This document shows positions 7,653-16,001 of a stretch of DNA of 63,711 bases, piece by piece. Location: the NCBI GenBank assembly GCA_002816705.1, contig MUCK01000026.1, forward strand, positions 1 to 63,711. The letters run 5' to 3'. The notes beneath the pieces were generated by a model. The model made no database searches. It saw only the letters and a list, made by a program, of their open reading frames with translations, and was not told where the DNA came from. Position 1 is the first letter of the stretch, and the number at the start of each line of letters is the position of its first letter. A program made the translations under genes and the position numbers. This DNA is from SAR202 cluster bacterium Casp-Chloro-G4 (GTDB lineage: Bacteria; Chloroflexota; Dehalococcoidia; Lucifugimonadales; JADFKI01).

Positions 7653-9650
7653 ATGACGGCGACTCAACCTCAAGTTGACGACTTTCTGGCAGAGGCCGAG
7701 CGAGAGGCTGGCCGTTTTCATTGGGAAGGTACCTTCGCAGACTACTTCCGAATGGTTACGGAGAATCCCTCGCTGGTGCGCTTGGCTCACGAGCTGGTTC
7801 ATGACGCCATTATGGCCAACGGGACCAGGCAATCTGCGGTTACCGGTAAGCCCGTTTACAGGCTATTCGAAAACAAGGTTTTCGGCCAAGAAGAGGCCAT
7901 TGAACAGGTCGTTGACTTCTTCGTGACATCCAAGGCGAATTTCGAAAAGCGTAAACGTATTCTCCTTCTGGTGGGACCTCCTGCCAGCGGTAAATCCACT
8001 ATCGCCGACCTGTTAAAGGTCGCTTTGCAGCGTTTCACGCGAACGGATAACGGACCTGTGTTGACTATCAAAGGCTGCCCGCTCCAAGAAGAGCCGATGC
8101 ACCTGATACCTAACAACATGCGGCCCAAGCTATTCGAACAGCATGGCATGAAAGTAGAAGGCGACCTCTGCCCGCGTTGCCAGCGCATGTTGGACACCCA
8201 GTACGGTGGGCAGATATCCAAGGTGCCCGTGAGCCGAGTCATATTTTCCGAGCAGAAGGCTACCGGGATCGGCTACTACGATGCCGCCGTTAAAGAATCC
8301 GACCCATCGATGCTGGCCGGCGGAGCCGACGCCTCTGCCTCATCCAACGGCATTTGGCAGGAGATGGTTGATGGCCACGGTCTGGACGGCGCATTTCACG
8401 TGGCCAATCGAGGCCTCATGGAATTCGTTAGAATTTTCCAGGCTGAGCCGATTTCATTATCCATGCTTCTTGAGTTAGTTGAGGACCGACGTGTTCGACT
8501 GGATAAGTCGGGCGCGGTTTATGCGGACGAGGTGGTACTGGCGCTTTCCACAGAGGACGAATACAGGAAGTTCCTGGCCGACGCGTCCCAAGAAGCTCTT
8601 CGCGGACGGATCGTTCCGGTGCACCTGCGGTACAACCTGAGCGTTCAAGACGAGCGGAGGCTCTACCAGAATTTCGTTAAGTCGCAAGGGATCAATGAGG
8701 TCCATGTGCCTCCACTTTGCCTTCCAACTCTTAGTTCGTTGGCTGTCCTATCTCGCTTGGAGGAGCCACGGGCGCACTCAGCCACCATTGAAGAAAAAAT
8801 GCTGGCCTACGACGGCGCATTTGGTAAGGTGTTCTCCATGGAGGATGTTCATCGGGAACGGCAAGCGTGTCCGGGCGAGGGTCTGACAGGCCTGTCGCCG
8901 CGCATGGTAATGAACCGCTTTACCGACAAGGCATCCAGATCTGATGTTACATGCGTAACACCGCTGAACGCCCTGCACAGCATTTGGCAAGACCTGAGAG
9001 AGAACGCCGGACTTTCGACCGAAGAGACTGAGCGTTATATTAAATTGTTCCAGGTTGCTGTTTCCCAATACAGCGAAAAAGCTGTAAGAGAGGCTCAACG
9101 GGCCTTCGTCGATAACTTCGATAGGGCCGCCAATGATCAGTTGACCAATTACCTGTCCGACGTGACGGCAGCACTGTCCGTGGGTTCACCGAAGGACGTT
9201 CCTGGAGAGATCGAGCGCAACCTGGCGGATATGGAGAAGAGTATTGGCATATCCGGCAAGGAACGCCGAAATTTCCGCATGGAAATCCAGGAATTCTTCA
9301 CCGACCTGAAGCGACGGAACCTCTCCTTCAGTTACGTCACCCACCCCAGGCTACGAGAGGCCATAGAGATTCGTCTGTTTCCAGATCGCAAGACGCTACG
9401 TAAGATGCTGATTGAGCCCAAGGCCACCGACAAGGTTACGGAGTGGCGGAGGCTGCGTGGTGCTATGCACAACAGGCTCGTCAACGACTACGACCATTGC
9501 GCAATCTGCGCTGGTGACATCGTGGAGTATGCGTTGTTCATTTTGAATGGGAACCAAACTCTTCGACCCGCAAAAGGTGAACTCGAGTGGCGCTGGGACC
9601 TTAATCCCACCAACGGCACCGCTGCCAATTACCAGTCCCTAGACCAGTAA
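7653..9650 (+). CDS. prkA: PrkA-type serine protein kinase / AAA+ protein
   Basis: A 665-residue member of the PrkA family, described as serine protein kinases (more recently also as AAA+ proteases) linked to stress and stationary-phase responses. An N-terminal AAA domain carries Walker A GPPASGKST at residues 108-116 and 'LTIKGCPLQEEPMHLIP'. A CPRC pair follows near 180. 'HVANRGLMEFVRIFQAEP' is the PrkA signature, and the C-terminal kinase-like domain includes 'TGLSPRMVMNRFTD'. Length fits the family (about 640-680). I chose ATG 7653 because the preceding GTG at 7617 only adds a non-conserved stretch. In many bacteria prkA is followed by yeaH (DUF444) and spoVR; neither follows here, so it may act alone or with partners elsewhere. 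Confidence 0.93.
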   Translation: MTATQPQVDDFLAEAEREAGRFHWEGTFADYFRMVTENPSLVRLAHELVHDAIMANGTRQSAVTGKPVYRLFENKVFGQEEAIEQVVDFFVTSKANFEKRKRILLLVGPPASGKSTIADLLKVALQRFTRTDNGPVLTIKGCPLQEEPMHLIPNNMRPKLFEQHGMKVEGDLCPRCQRMLDTQYGGQISKVPVSRVIFSEQKATGIGYYDAAVKESDPSMLAGGADASASSNGIWQEMVDGHGLDGAFHVANRGLMEFVRIFQAEPISLSMLLELVEDRRVRLDKSGAVYADEVVLALSTEDEYRKFLADASQEALRGRIVPVHLRYNLSVQDERRLYQNFVKSQGINEVHVPPLCLPTLSSLAVLSRLEEPRAHSATIEEKMLAYDGAFGKVFSMEDVHRERQACPGEGLTGLSPRMVMNRFTDKASRSDVTCVTPLNALHSIWQDLRENAGLSTEETERYIKLFQVAVSQYSEKAVREAQRAFVDNFDRAANDQLTNYLSDVTAALSVGSPKDVPGEIERNLADMEKSIGISGKERRNFRMEIQEFFTDLKRRNLSFSYVTHPRLREAIEIRLFPDRKTLRKMLIEPKATDKVTEWRRLRGAMHNRLVNDYDHCAICAGDIVEYALFILNGNQTLRPAKGELEWRWDLNPTNGTAANYQSLDQ

Positions 9651-9684
9651 CCGGGCTTTGAGTTCACGACGCCGACGCCGACGT

Positions 9685-9792
9685 ATGGCCAGAGGTTCAT
9701 CTGGTGGCCAGCGGCGCGCCGTAATACCCTGGTGGGTGGCCATCGTAATACTGTTGATTGGCTTTCTGGTGGTGCTCGCCAGGGTCCTTTAG
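9685..9792 (+). CDS. Possible 35-residue single-pass membrane peptide
   Basis: An open frame after prkA that is too short for usual gene finders: a basic N-terminus (MARGSSGGQRRA), then one strongly hydrophobic stretch (WWVAIVILLIGFLVVLA) and a terminal Arg-Val-Leu before TAG. This is the layout of a small inner-membrane protein with positive residues inside. In-frame upstream codons from a TTG at 9658 would add eight residues, six of them arginine. No clear Shine-Dalgarno is seen. It begins 34 bases after the prkA stop, so it could be cotranscribed. The composition supports a membrane peptide, but the short length means chance cannot be excluded. Confidence 0.4.
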   Translation: MARGSSGGQRRAVIPWWVAIVILLIGFLVVLARVL

Positions 9793-9822
9793 GCACCGGC
9801 AAGGGGGTTTCCCACTCCCTCC

Positions 9823-10959
9823 CTATCCCGTATATAGCTCCGTATCCGGATTCCAGTCTGTCCAGGCGAACCAGAAGGACAGGTGAGATAACACCCGCTC
9901 CATAGTCTTCCCCCTAAGCTCCCCATCAATGGCCCTGCCCGTAAACGCCGACCACCTGGAGCCCGTCTCCTCGTCGACCAGAATCGTCTGTACCCCGGAG
10001 GGCTGACCTTCCAGTCGGAAGGTCAGCGTGCGCCCATCGACGTTGCGGTCGAACACCAGCGCTGTGTTGGTCGTGTTCTCAAAGTAGACCAGCACGTCCT
10101 CGCCGGAGTAGGTGTCGTTGACCACCTGCCGCTCAGCCAGCTCTTTGAACGGGTAAGCCTTTGGGTTGCCGCTCACGTCCACGCCTACAACCAGTTCTTT
10201 GGACCGCAGCCGGTCATCGCCGTTGGTCTCTCCGATGACGCCCGCCCTACCATCTCGGTAATAGCTCTCGTAGGTATCACTGGAGTAGCGGTCAGACTTG
10301 TCAAGGGCCAGCGTGTCGGGATGGAGCTCCGTCCACGCAGCCCAGGTCGTCTGTGTTACTGGTATGACCTCGAGTTCTGTGCCTGCAAGTGCGCCTTTTA
10401 TTCCCCGTCGGTTAAACTGGCTCCACAGGGTATCCGTCTGGTGATCGTACATGACCAGGGCGTTCATTATCAGTTTTCCCGAGACGCCAAAGGTATGAAT
10501 CTCCCCGTTGATCTCCCGGCCATACACGATGGCCGAAAAACATAGCGGTCACCACGTTACTGCGACAGGAACCCCACCAACTACGTCGTTCACAATCTCG
10601 TGGCGGCTAAGCATGGGAATCGAGTAGGCGCGATTCTCCCCGTTTATGGATAGCCCCAGCACCTGCTCATTAGGTTGAAACTGGGTTTGGGCCTGCTTTG
10701 CGTCCAGGAACTGCGGGTCCAGAATGGCAGGAATGGCGTCGTAGCCTAGCAACGTGACTATTTCCAGTTCCTGTCCTGCCAAGGTGTCTTGCCCTGACGT
10801 GCTTGGCGAAAAGTTACCGGCAGACGCTGTGCCGGAGTTTGCCGGTACGACCACGGTTTCGGAATTGGACAGCATCCGCGTGAAGGTCTGCCTCACGCCA
10901 GGCACAAATACGAACACAGCTATTACGCCCACCAGCAGTACAACGATTGTCTTCCCCAC
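9823..10959 (-). CDS. DUF3179 protein with in-frame UGA, candidate selenoprotein
   Basis: One continuous frame of 378 codons interrupted only by UGA at 10549-10551. The upstream part has an N-terminal membrane anchor (KTIVVLLVGVIAVFVFV) and ends in 'GGVPVAVTW'. After the UGA the same frame continues 'PLCFSAIVYGREINGE'. DUF3179 proteins carry a conserved VTYCPLC motif at this place, so the UGA replaces the first cysteine and yields UPLC, a redox-type UxxC motif. The rest is full DUF3179, including 'DHQTDTLWSQ', 'TTWAAWTELHPDT' and a second diverged copy (ALVFDRNVDGR ... SRWSAF). A hairpin 8 bases after the UGA resembles a bacterial SECIS. The GTG start at 10959 follows AGAGGG; TTG at 10980 is an alternative, which makes the Sec residue 137 or 144. 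The alternatives are a nonsense mutation or a read error, with two separate ORFs (10549-10980 and 9823-10527). The family's biochemical function is unknown; the anchored protein should face outward. Confidence 0.75.
10512..10540 (-). promoter_or_regulatory. Candidate bacterial SECIS hairpin after the in-frame UGA
   Basis: Read on the minus strand, eight bases after the UGA a stem begins. The core is CGGCCAT (10535-10529) pairing perfectly with ATGGCCG (10523-10517) around the five-base loop CGTGT (10528-10524). Five further pairs, T-rich with G-T wobbles, extend it to 12 bp (10540-10536 with 10516-10512). The loop starts 20 bases after the UGA and has G at its second position. Both fit the published general rules for bacterial SECIS elements (loop about 16-37 nt downstream, G among the first two loop bases). 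Recoding was not tested. Confidence 0.6.
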
Positions 10960-11148
10960 AGCAGACTTCCCTCTTTCCAAACTGCGATACGCGGCCCACG
11001 AAATCTCCCGGCGCGTTGCAGTTTGGATGCGCGCGCCGGGCGAGAGGTGCGGGCTGGCCGTCGAGGCCGATATTGGGATGGCGAGGCTTATTCAATGGCA
11101 GCGGGAGTGTGTGGCCGATACAAGGGTTGGAAGGTATGCTGACGTTTC

Positions 11149-11180
11149 ACCCTCATCCTGACCTTCCCCCATCGAGGGTG
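11149..11180. repeat. Small inverted repeat upstream of the DUF3179 gene
   Basis: CACCCTC at 11149-11155 and GAGGGTG at 11174-11180 pair perfectly, with a pyrimidine-rich centre (CCTGACCTTCCCCC). It lies in the 260-base gap between the divergently placed ends of the DUF3179 and acetyltransferase genes, just outside the acetyltransferase stop. The look is that of a short repetitive palindrome seen in many genomes. No T-run follows on either strand, so a terminator role is weak. Confidence 0.4.
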
Positions 11181-11240
11181 ATCTTGAGCCCATAGGACAT
11201 CGCCGGCCTTTCACACCAACGCGCCAGGCCAGAGAAAACC

Positions 11241-11948
11241 CTAGACCAGCAACCTATCCGAAAAACCCCAGCGACCCTGGTGCGCGGCCGACAGGAATTG
11301 GAAGCGGTCCCTAAACTCTTGGGACTGGATCTCGTCCGTAGTCATGATGAGAGCGTCTTCGCGATTATCGGTGTAGTAGGCCTTGCGTACGCCTCGTTCG
11401 GTGAAACCGTACTTTTTATACAGGTTCTGAGCGACGTCATTGGAGGCCCGCACCTCTAAAGTCACGACAGCTGACCCGCGATTTGTGGCCTGCTCGATTC
11501 CGCCAATTAGCAGCAGTTCGCCTATGCCATTCCCTCGGTGTTCCGTGCGCACGCCCACAGAGACTATGTGCGCCTCGTCCACCATGTACCACGTGCCCAG
11601 GAAACCCGCGACGTACTGCTCACCCTGCACCCAGGTTGTGTTTCGCTTAGCCAAAAAACCTCGGGCGTTGTCCAACAGCCGGCTGATGGACAGGGGAGAG
11701 CCGGGAGGAGCTTCGACGTCTCCCGCGGCGCTAGTGACCCGGTTTGATGGGTTTAGATCATCTCGGCGCCACGCCACCAGGTATTGGGCCATGCGATTGC
11801 GCAACTCTCTCCGGAAGGGCGTTGGCGGGAACAGTGTCGGGAAGGCGTCCCGCTCAATCTCAGCGGCCTGCGTGGTGTCTATTTCTTCCAGCGGACGTAG
11901 CGCAAAAGGCATGATCTTGCCATGGGGAATCTCTCCGATTGCGCTCAT
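11241..11948 (-). CDS. rimI: GNAT-family N-acetyltransferase, RimI-like
   Basis: A 235-residue GNAT acetyltransferase resembling ribosomal-protein-S18-alanine N-acetyltransferase, which acetylates an N-terminus using acetyl-CoA. The acetyl-CoA loop is clear (VRTEHRGNGIGELLL), followed by 'VTLEVRASNDVAQNLYKKYGF', which is the typical RimI end of the fold, and 'GFLGTWYMVDEAHIVSVGV' ahead of it. The protein is about 80 residues longer than RimI of E. coli. The extra length is an N-terminal and central insertion around residues 75-105 rich in Ser/Gly/Pro and a C-terminal tail. A start at the ATG at 11912 is also possible. It stands alone here, not beside tsaB/tsaD as often seen, so the S18 target is inferred only from the fold. 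Confidence 0.75.
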   Translation of the reverse strand: MSAIGEIPHGKIMPFALRPLEEIDTTQAAEIERDAFPTLFPPTPFRRELRNRMAQYLVAWRRDDLNPSNRVTSAAGDVEAPPGSPLSISRLLDNARGFLAKRNTTWVQGEQYVAGFLGTWYMVDEAHIVSVGVRTEHRGNGIGELLLIGGIEQATNRGSAVVTLEVRASNDVAQNLYKKYGFTERGVRKAYYTDNREDALIMTTDEIQSQEFRDRFQFLSAAHQGRWGFSDRLLV

Positions 11949-12345
11949 TATGTATCCCTGCAGTACGGTTTTTTTCGGCCTCTACAAAGCTCCGCCGTAG
12001 ACAGGGCTTAATTTTAACATACAGCCCTTCGTGGGCACTTTTCTTGTAACTTCCATGTCCAAGTCAACATTCCAGGCGAATATTAATCCGGTATCTCGAT
12101 GGTAAATGTTGATGCCTTGAAATTGGCGTGTAAGCAATTGGCGTTGGTATATGGAACCTAAAAGGCAAAAGTTACGTCTAAATAACAGGCCCTTGAAGCC
12201 TGGAGAGCACTAGGGCCGCCCTAACCAAAGAAATCAATCGACGTTATAATGTCTGAGAGAAATTGCTGCCAGATTAGCCGGCGTAGACTCGGTCGGTTAA
12301 GTGGCGTAGTGAAAACTCTTGGTGATCACGGAGAGGTAAGCAGCC
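11949..12345. other. Intergenic region with a -10 element and short palindrome before the ECF sigma gene
   Basis: These 397 bases contain no gene I can support. A TATAAT at 12245-12250 is a good -10 for the sigma gene beginning at 12346, though the -35 position (12222-12227, TAACCA) is poor. Just over that -35 lies a 13-base palindrome, TAGGG-CCG-CCCTA (12211-12223), which could be an operator or simply a hairpin. The region also contains the start-side flank of the acetyltransferase gene on the minus strand. Confidence 0.35.
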
Positions 12346-12951
12346 ATGCCCGCGCATGACAATGCAAACACTGACGTAGCATTACTGGTTCGGCTAGCCC
12401 AGGAGGGCGACGCATCGTCCTTTGCCGAGTTGTATGAGCAGTTCTTCGACCGGATATACCGATACGTCTCCTTCAAGACCGGTAGCCCCACAGAGGCAGA
12501 GGACATCACCGGCGAGGTGTTCGTGCGTATGCTGGAATCCATTCATAAGTTCAAGTGGCAGGGCCACCCTTTTTCATCATGGCTTTTTAGGATTGCCCAC
12601 AATCTGGTGGTAGACCACTTCAGGAGGAAGGGCAAGCGCAACATAGTGTCGTTGGAAAACACAGTAACCAGTGTGGAGGCGGTGGCAGTGGACGTAGATA
12701 ATCATATAGACACCGAGCTTTCCATGGACGAGGTGCGTAAGGCGATGGTTGGACTAACTGATCTCCAGAAGGAGGTCATTTCCCTTCGGTTTGCGGCTGG
12801 CCTTTCCGTTGCGGAGACGGCGCAGGCCATTGGCAAAAAGGAAAACGCCGTGAAGGCATTGCAGCACGCGGGGCTGAAAAAGCTTCGTCGGCTTCTCAAT
12901 CCGGAGACGTCGAATCCGACCCCCTTACTTCGGCAACAGGAGATGATGTAG
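12346..12951 (+). CDS. ECF-type RNA polymerase sigma factor
   Basis: A 201-residue sigma factor of the extracytoplasmic-function type, with only regions 2 and 4. Region 2 spans about residues 20-95: 'FAELYEQFFDRIYRYVSF' and the -10 recognition helix 'AEDITGEVFVRML', then 'PFSSWLFRIAHNLVVDHFRRK'. Region 4 spans about 130-185: 'LTDLQKEVISLRFAAGLSVAETA' and the helix-turn-helix 'AIGKKENAVKALQHAGLKKLRR'. The ATG follows GGAGAGG. The next gene, 57 bases downstream, encodes a membrane protein of the DUF5667 type often paired with such sigma factors in Chloroflexota, so regulation by membrane sequestration is a fair inference. The two genes sit just before an ABC exporter pair, a possible target. 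Confidence 0.92.
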   Translation: MPAHDNANTDVALLVRLAQEGDASSFAELYEQFFDRIYRYVSFKTGSPTEAEDITGEVFVRMLESIHKFKWQGHPFSSWLFRIAHNLVVDHFRRKGKRNIVSLENTVTSVEAVAVDVDNHIDTELSMDEVRKAMVGLTDLQKEVISLRFAAGLSVAETAQAIGKKENAVKALQHAGLKKLRRLLNPETSNPTPLLRQQEMM

Positions 12952-13008
12952 AACTGGTCTGGTGGGCCGGATTATCCCGGCGTTAGTGAGGCAGACCAGG
13001 GTACGACA

Positions 13009-13902
13009 ATGAACCAGAACTTTGATGACATACTGAATGATTGCCTCGAGCGGATATCCGCAGGGGAGGACATTCGTGCGTGCATCGAACGCTACCCGGA
13101 ACACGGCGAAGAGCTGGCGTCCCTTCTCAGGATAGCGAAGGTAACTATGCAGATGGCGTCACAGGCGTCAGAGGCGCCCAATGCCAAGGCGCGGGTATTG
13201 GCTCGGGTAAACCACAGGCTGGCACAAGCTAATGTCGAAAGCAGGCCCGCAGAAGGCATACGCTTCCGCATACGACGGTTAGTTCCCAACCTGTCTGGTA
13301 ACCCCGTAGTCCGTCCTGCCATGGTCGGTTTCGCAGCTGTGTTCCTGTTACTGGTGGCCGCTGGCGGTACGACTAGGGCTTCTGCTGACAGCGTTCCCGG
13401 CGAGCCGCTTTATTGGGTTAAAACCACCCGCGAGATCGTCTCACTCAGGATTCCTATGTCGGATGAAGGCCGGGCGAACGCACATGCCCGCCTTGCCGAG
13501 ATTCGAGGGCAGGAAGTACAGGTTTTGCTTTCCAGAGGGCGCCTCTACGACGCCGAACGTGTGGCGTTAAGATTAAGGCATCATATTAATATGTCTGCGG
13601 ACCAAGTGGGCATTCATCTGCCTGAGAACCCCACGCAGATGCCTGGCAAGACTATAGAAGTGAGAAGGCTTCCGAGCGCGGAGAGCCTGCGACAGGTGCT
13701 GGAGAGGGACGAGAGCTTGATGAAGGTTCATCTCACTGCATTGCTTAGCGACGCCCCCCCGAGACATCAGATACGCATACGGCGCATCATTTATCAGACC
13801 GACTACGGCTACCGCATACTGATACAGGCCATAGAAGACCGCAACAGCGCCGTGACCGGCCCGATGGCATCTGCCGTTCCTTTTTACCTTCCTCCTCGGT
13901 AG
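13009..13902 (+). CDS. DUF5667-type membrane protein, putative anti-sigma factor
   Basis: A 297-residue protein with an N-terminal cytoplasmic helical part ('DDILNDCLERISAGEDIRACIERYPEHGEELASLL', a motif typical of proteins encoded beside Chloroflexota ECF sigma factors). One membrane segment follows at about residues 103-122 (PAMVGFAAVFLLLVAAGGT). The extracellular part of about 170 residues includes 'PGEPLYWVKTTREIVSLRI', the DUF5667 core, and then a long helix with many Arg/His. It follows the sigma gene directly. The anti-sigma role is a context inference and no HxxxCxxC zinc motif is present. The spacing suggests cotranscription with the sigma gene. Confidence 0.7.
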   Translation: MNQNFDDILNDCLERISAGEDIRACIERYPEHGEELASLLRIAKVTMQMASQASEAPNAKARVLARVNHRLAQANVESRPAEGIRFRIRRLVPNLSGNPVVRPAMVGFAAVFLLLVAAGGTTRASADSVPGEPLYWVKTTREIVSLRIPMSDEGRANAHARLAEIRGQEVQVLLSRGRLYDAERVALRLRHHINMSADQVGIHLPENPTQMPGKTIEVRRLPSAESLRQVLERDESLMKVHLTALLSDAPPRHQIRIRRIIYQTDYGYRILIQAIEDRNSAVTGPMASAVPFYLPPR

Positions 13903-14192
13903 CAATAACCCGATGCTTAATTGTTTGTGGCCCGCGGCCGATTCCCCCGGCTCGCCATCTCACTCAGGTAGATTTGTTCGCAGTTGCCCGTATAATATTG
14001 GAACTTCCTTTTCGGATGTCCAGTTCTGTTTGCCATTACCTGAAAGAAAGTTTTAGAATCGCAAGTGTAGGGTACTTGTCAAATATCCTCAAAAAAGTGG
14101 TAAAATGCAGTATTGTCGGGCTGACGTGGAACAGGTCTAATGACGCGGAAATTGGCTCGTGGTCTAAAAAAGGGGGCCCCTCTCTTTAAAGT

Positions 14193-16001
14193 ATGTTAAT
14201 TATTTGGCGAATAGTGCAGATGGCATTCGTGCGCAAGTGGCGCATGGTTGGCGCCTATATCTCGATGATCGGCGCTACCATTGCATATCTACTACTACCC
14301 AGGTATTTTGGGCTGGCAATAGACTCTGTTAAGGACATGCTGGTGGGGGGTGTAATCTCCTACAACACCGTGTTAACGATTGCCGCTATCATCCTTGGAC
14401 TAAGCATAATCCGTGGAGTTTTATCCTTTTTCCAGACCTACCTCGGAGAGGCCACATCTCAGTTTGTTTCTTACGACCTGCGCAACCGGTTCTACGACCA
14501 CATTCAGCACCTCAACTTCGGCTTCCATGACAAGCACCACACTGGCAATCTGATGTCCAGGGCCATCACCGACGTTGAGAACATACGCATGTTTGTGAAT
14601 ATGGGCATCGTGCGGACGCCATATTTCATCTCCCTTTTTATAGTCGTGGCCATAATTCTGTTGCGTATGGACCTGCAGCTCGGCCTGGTTGCCGTAAGCT
14701 TCATGCCATTCGTCGCCATCCAGTCGGGGTTCGCGCGCTTGAGGATGCGTCGGGCATGGCTCGTAATTCAAGACATGATGGCCGAGCTCAACACGGTCCT
14801 CCAGGAAAACCTCACTGGCCAGCGTGTGGTTAAAGCATTCGCGTCTGAGGATTTCGAAAACAAGAAGTACAACGACAAGAGCCAGGAGGTATCGGGCGCC
14901 GTAATCAATGCCGAGCGTCTGCGTGTATCCAACACGGCCTTTACGTTATTCTCCTTTCAGATTGCCCTGGCGCTAATACTTTGGTTCGGCGGTTCTCGTG
15001 TCATAAATGGCGATATGACCATCGGCCAGTTGGCGGCGTTCGTATTCTATATGCAGATTCTGGCCATGCCGGTGCGGATGTCCGGCATGGTAGTCAATGC
15101 CTACGCGAGAGCTGCGTCAGCAGGGCAGCGTATCTTCGAAATTCTCGATATGGAAGCCGAGAAGGAAGAGGCTCCTGGGGCTATTACTCTGTCCGGGGTC
15201 AAGGGCCACGTAAAATTCGAGAACGTGTCCTTTAGCTACGACGAAGGCGTCCCAGTTCTCAAGAACATTAATATCGAGGCTGAGCCTGGAAAGATTGTCG
15301 CCCTTTTGGGTGCGCCGGGCAGCGGCAAGAGCACCATCATTAATCTGTTGCCCAGGTTCTACAGTGCGAACTCCGGTCGCATTACCATCGACGGTATCGA
15401 CATTAATGACGTTACGCTCAAAAGCCTGCGTCACAACATTGGCATGGTGCAGCAGGACGTCTTCCTGTTCACCTCGAGCCTACAAGAGAACATTGCCTAC
15501 GGCAAGGAGAATGCACCCTTCGATGAGATTGTTCGCGCTGCCAGAATAGCTCAGTTGAACGATCACATCATGTCGCTGGACGACGGCTATGATACCGTTG
15601 TCGGCGAGCGCGGATCTACCCTTTCCGGCGGCCAAAGACAGCGCATGTCTATCGCCCGAGCCGTGCTACTTGATCCGCCCATACTGATTCTGGACGACTC
15701 GACCTCCAGCGTTGACGCTAACACGGAGGAAGAGATTCGCAAAGCCATGGAGGAGGTGATGAAGGGCCGAACGACCTTTATTATCGCCCACAGGCTCAGC
15801 ACCGTGCACCGCGCCGACGAGATCGTCGTCTTGGACAATGGGAAGATTGTCGAACGCGGAACGCACCAGGAGCTTCTCTCCAAAAACGGCAAGTATCGCG
15901 AGATTTACGAATTGCAATTGCGTCCGCAGGAGGAGGTCCTCCGGGACATGGATGTGGATGAAGATGGCCACGTAATCGTCGGCGGGAGGGCATCCAGATA
16001 A
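14193..16001 (+). CDS. ABC exporter half-transporter, subunit with degenerate catalytic site
   Basis: A 602-residue half-transporter: six membrane helices in about residues 20-300 and a C-terminal ATPase domain. Walker A is GAPGSGKST (373-381), the signature is canonical LSGGQ (477-481), Walker B is ILILDD (497-502), and the switch histidine is in IIAHRLS. The residue after Walker B is Asp502 instead of the catalytic Glu, so this subunit's own site should be weak. Its LSGGQ completes the partner's active site. The stop codon overlaps the ATG of the next gene by one base (TAATG), so the two are made together and form a heterodimer like TM287/288 or BmrCD. Such exporters move drugs, lipids or peptides; the substrate is unknown. 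Start ATG 14193 lacks a strong ribosome site, and ATG 14220 is an alternative. Confidence 0.93.
   Translation: MLIIWRIVQMAFVRKWRMVGAYISMIGATIAYLLLPRYFGLAIDSVKDMLVGGVISYNTVLTIAAIILGLSIIRGVLSFFQTYLGEATSQFVSYDLRNRFYDHIQHLNFGFHDKHHTGNLMSRAITDVENIRMFVNMGIVRTPYFISLFIVVAIILLRMDLQLGLVAVSFMPFVAIQSGFARLRMRRAWLVIQDMMAELNTVLQENLTGQRVVKAFASEDFENKKYNDKSQEVSGAVINAERLRVSNTAFTLFSFQIALALILWFGGSRVINGDMTIGQLAAFVFYMQILAMPVRMSGMVVNAYARAASAGQRIFEILDMEAEKEEAPGAITLSGVKGHVKFENVSFSYDEGVPVLKNINIEAEPGKIVALLGAPGSGKSTIINLLPRFYSANSGRITIDGIDINDVTLKSLRHNIGMVQQDVFLFTSSLQENIAYGKENAPFDEIVRAARIAQLNDHIMSLDDGYDTVVGERGSTLSGGQRQRMSIARAVLLDPPILILDDSTSSVDANTEEEIRKAMEEVMKGRTTFIIAHRLSTVHRADEIVVLDNGKIVERGTHQELLSKNGKYREIYELQLRPQEEVLRDMDVDEDGHVIVGGRASR

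Noticed and set aside
9823-10980. Two separate genes, 10549-10980 and 9823-10527, instead of one
   Set aside because: They are in the same frame, the first ends in the family's first half and the second starts mid-motif with GTG, with no ribosome site, so two functional genes are less likely than one UGA-containing gene.
13974-14189. Short plus-strand frame before the ABC exporter
   Set aside because: No ribosome site, no family resemblance and low complexity; a weak TTGTCA/TAAAAT pair with 19 bp spacing at 14076-14106 more likely marks a promoter region.
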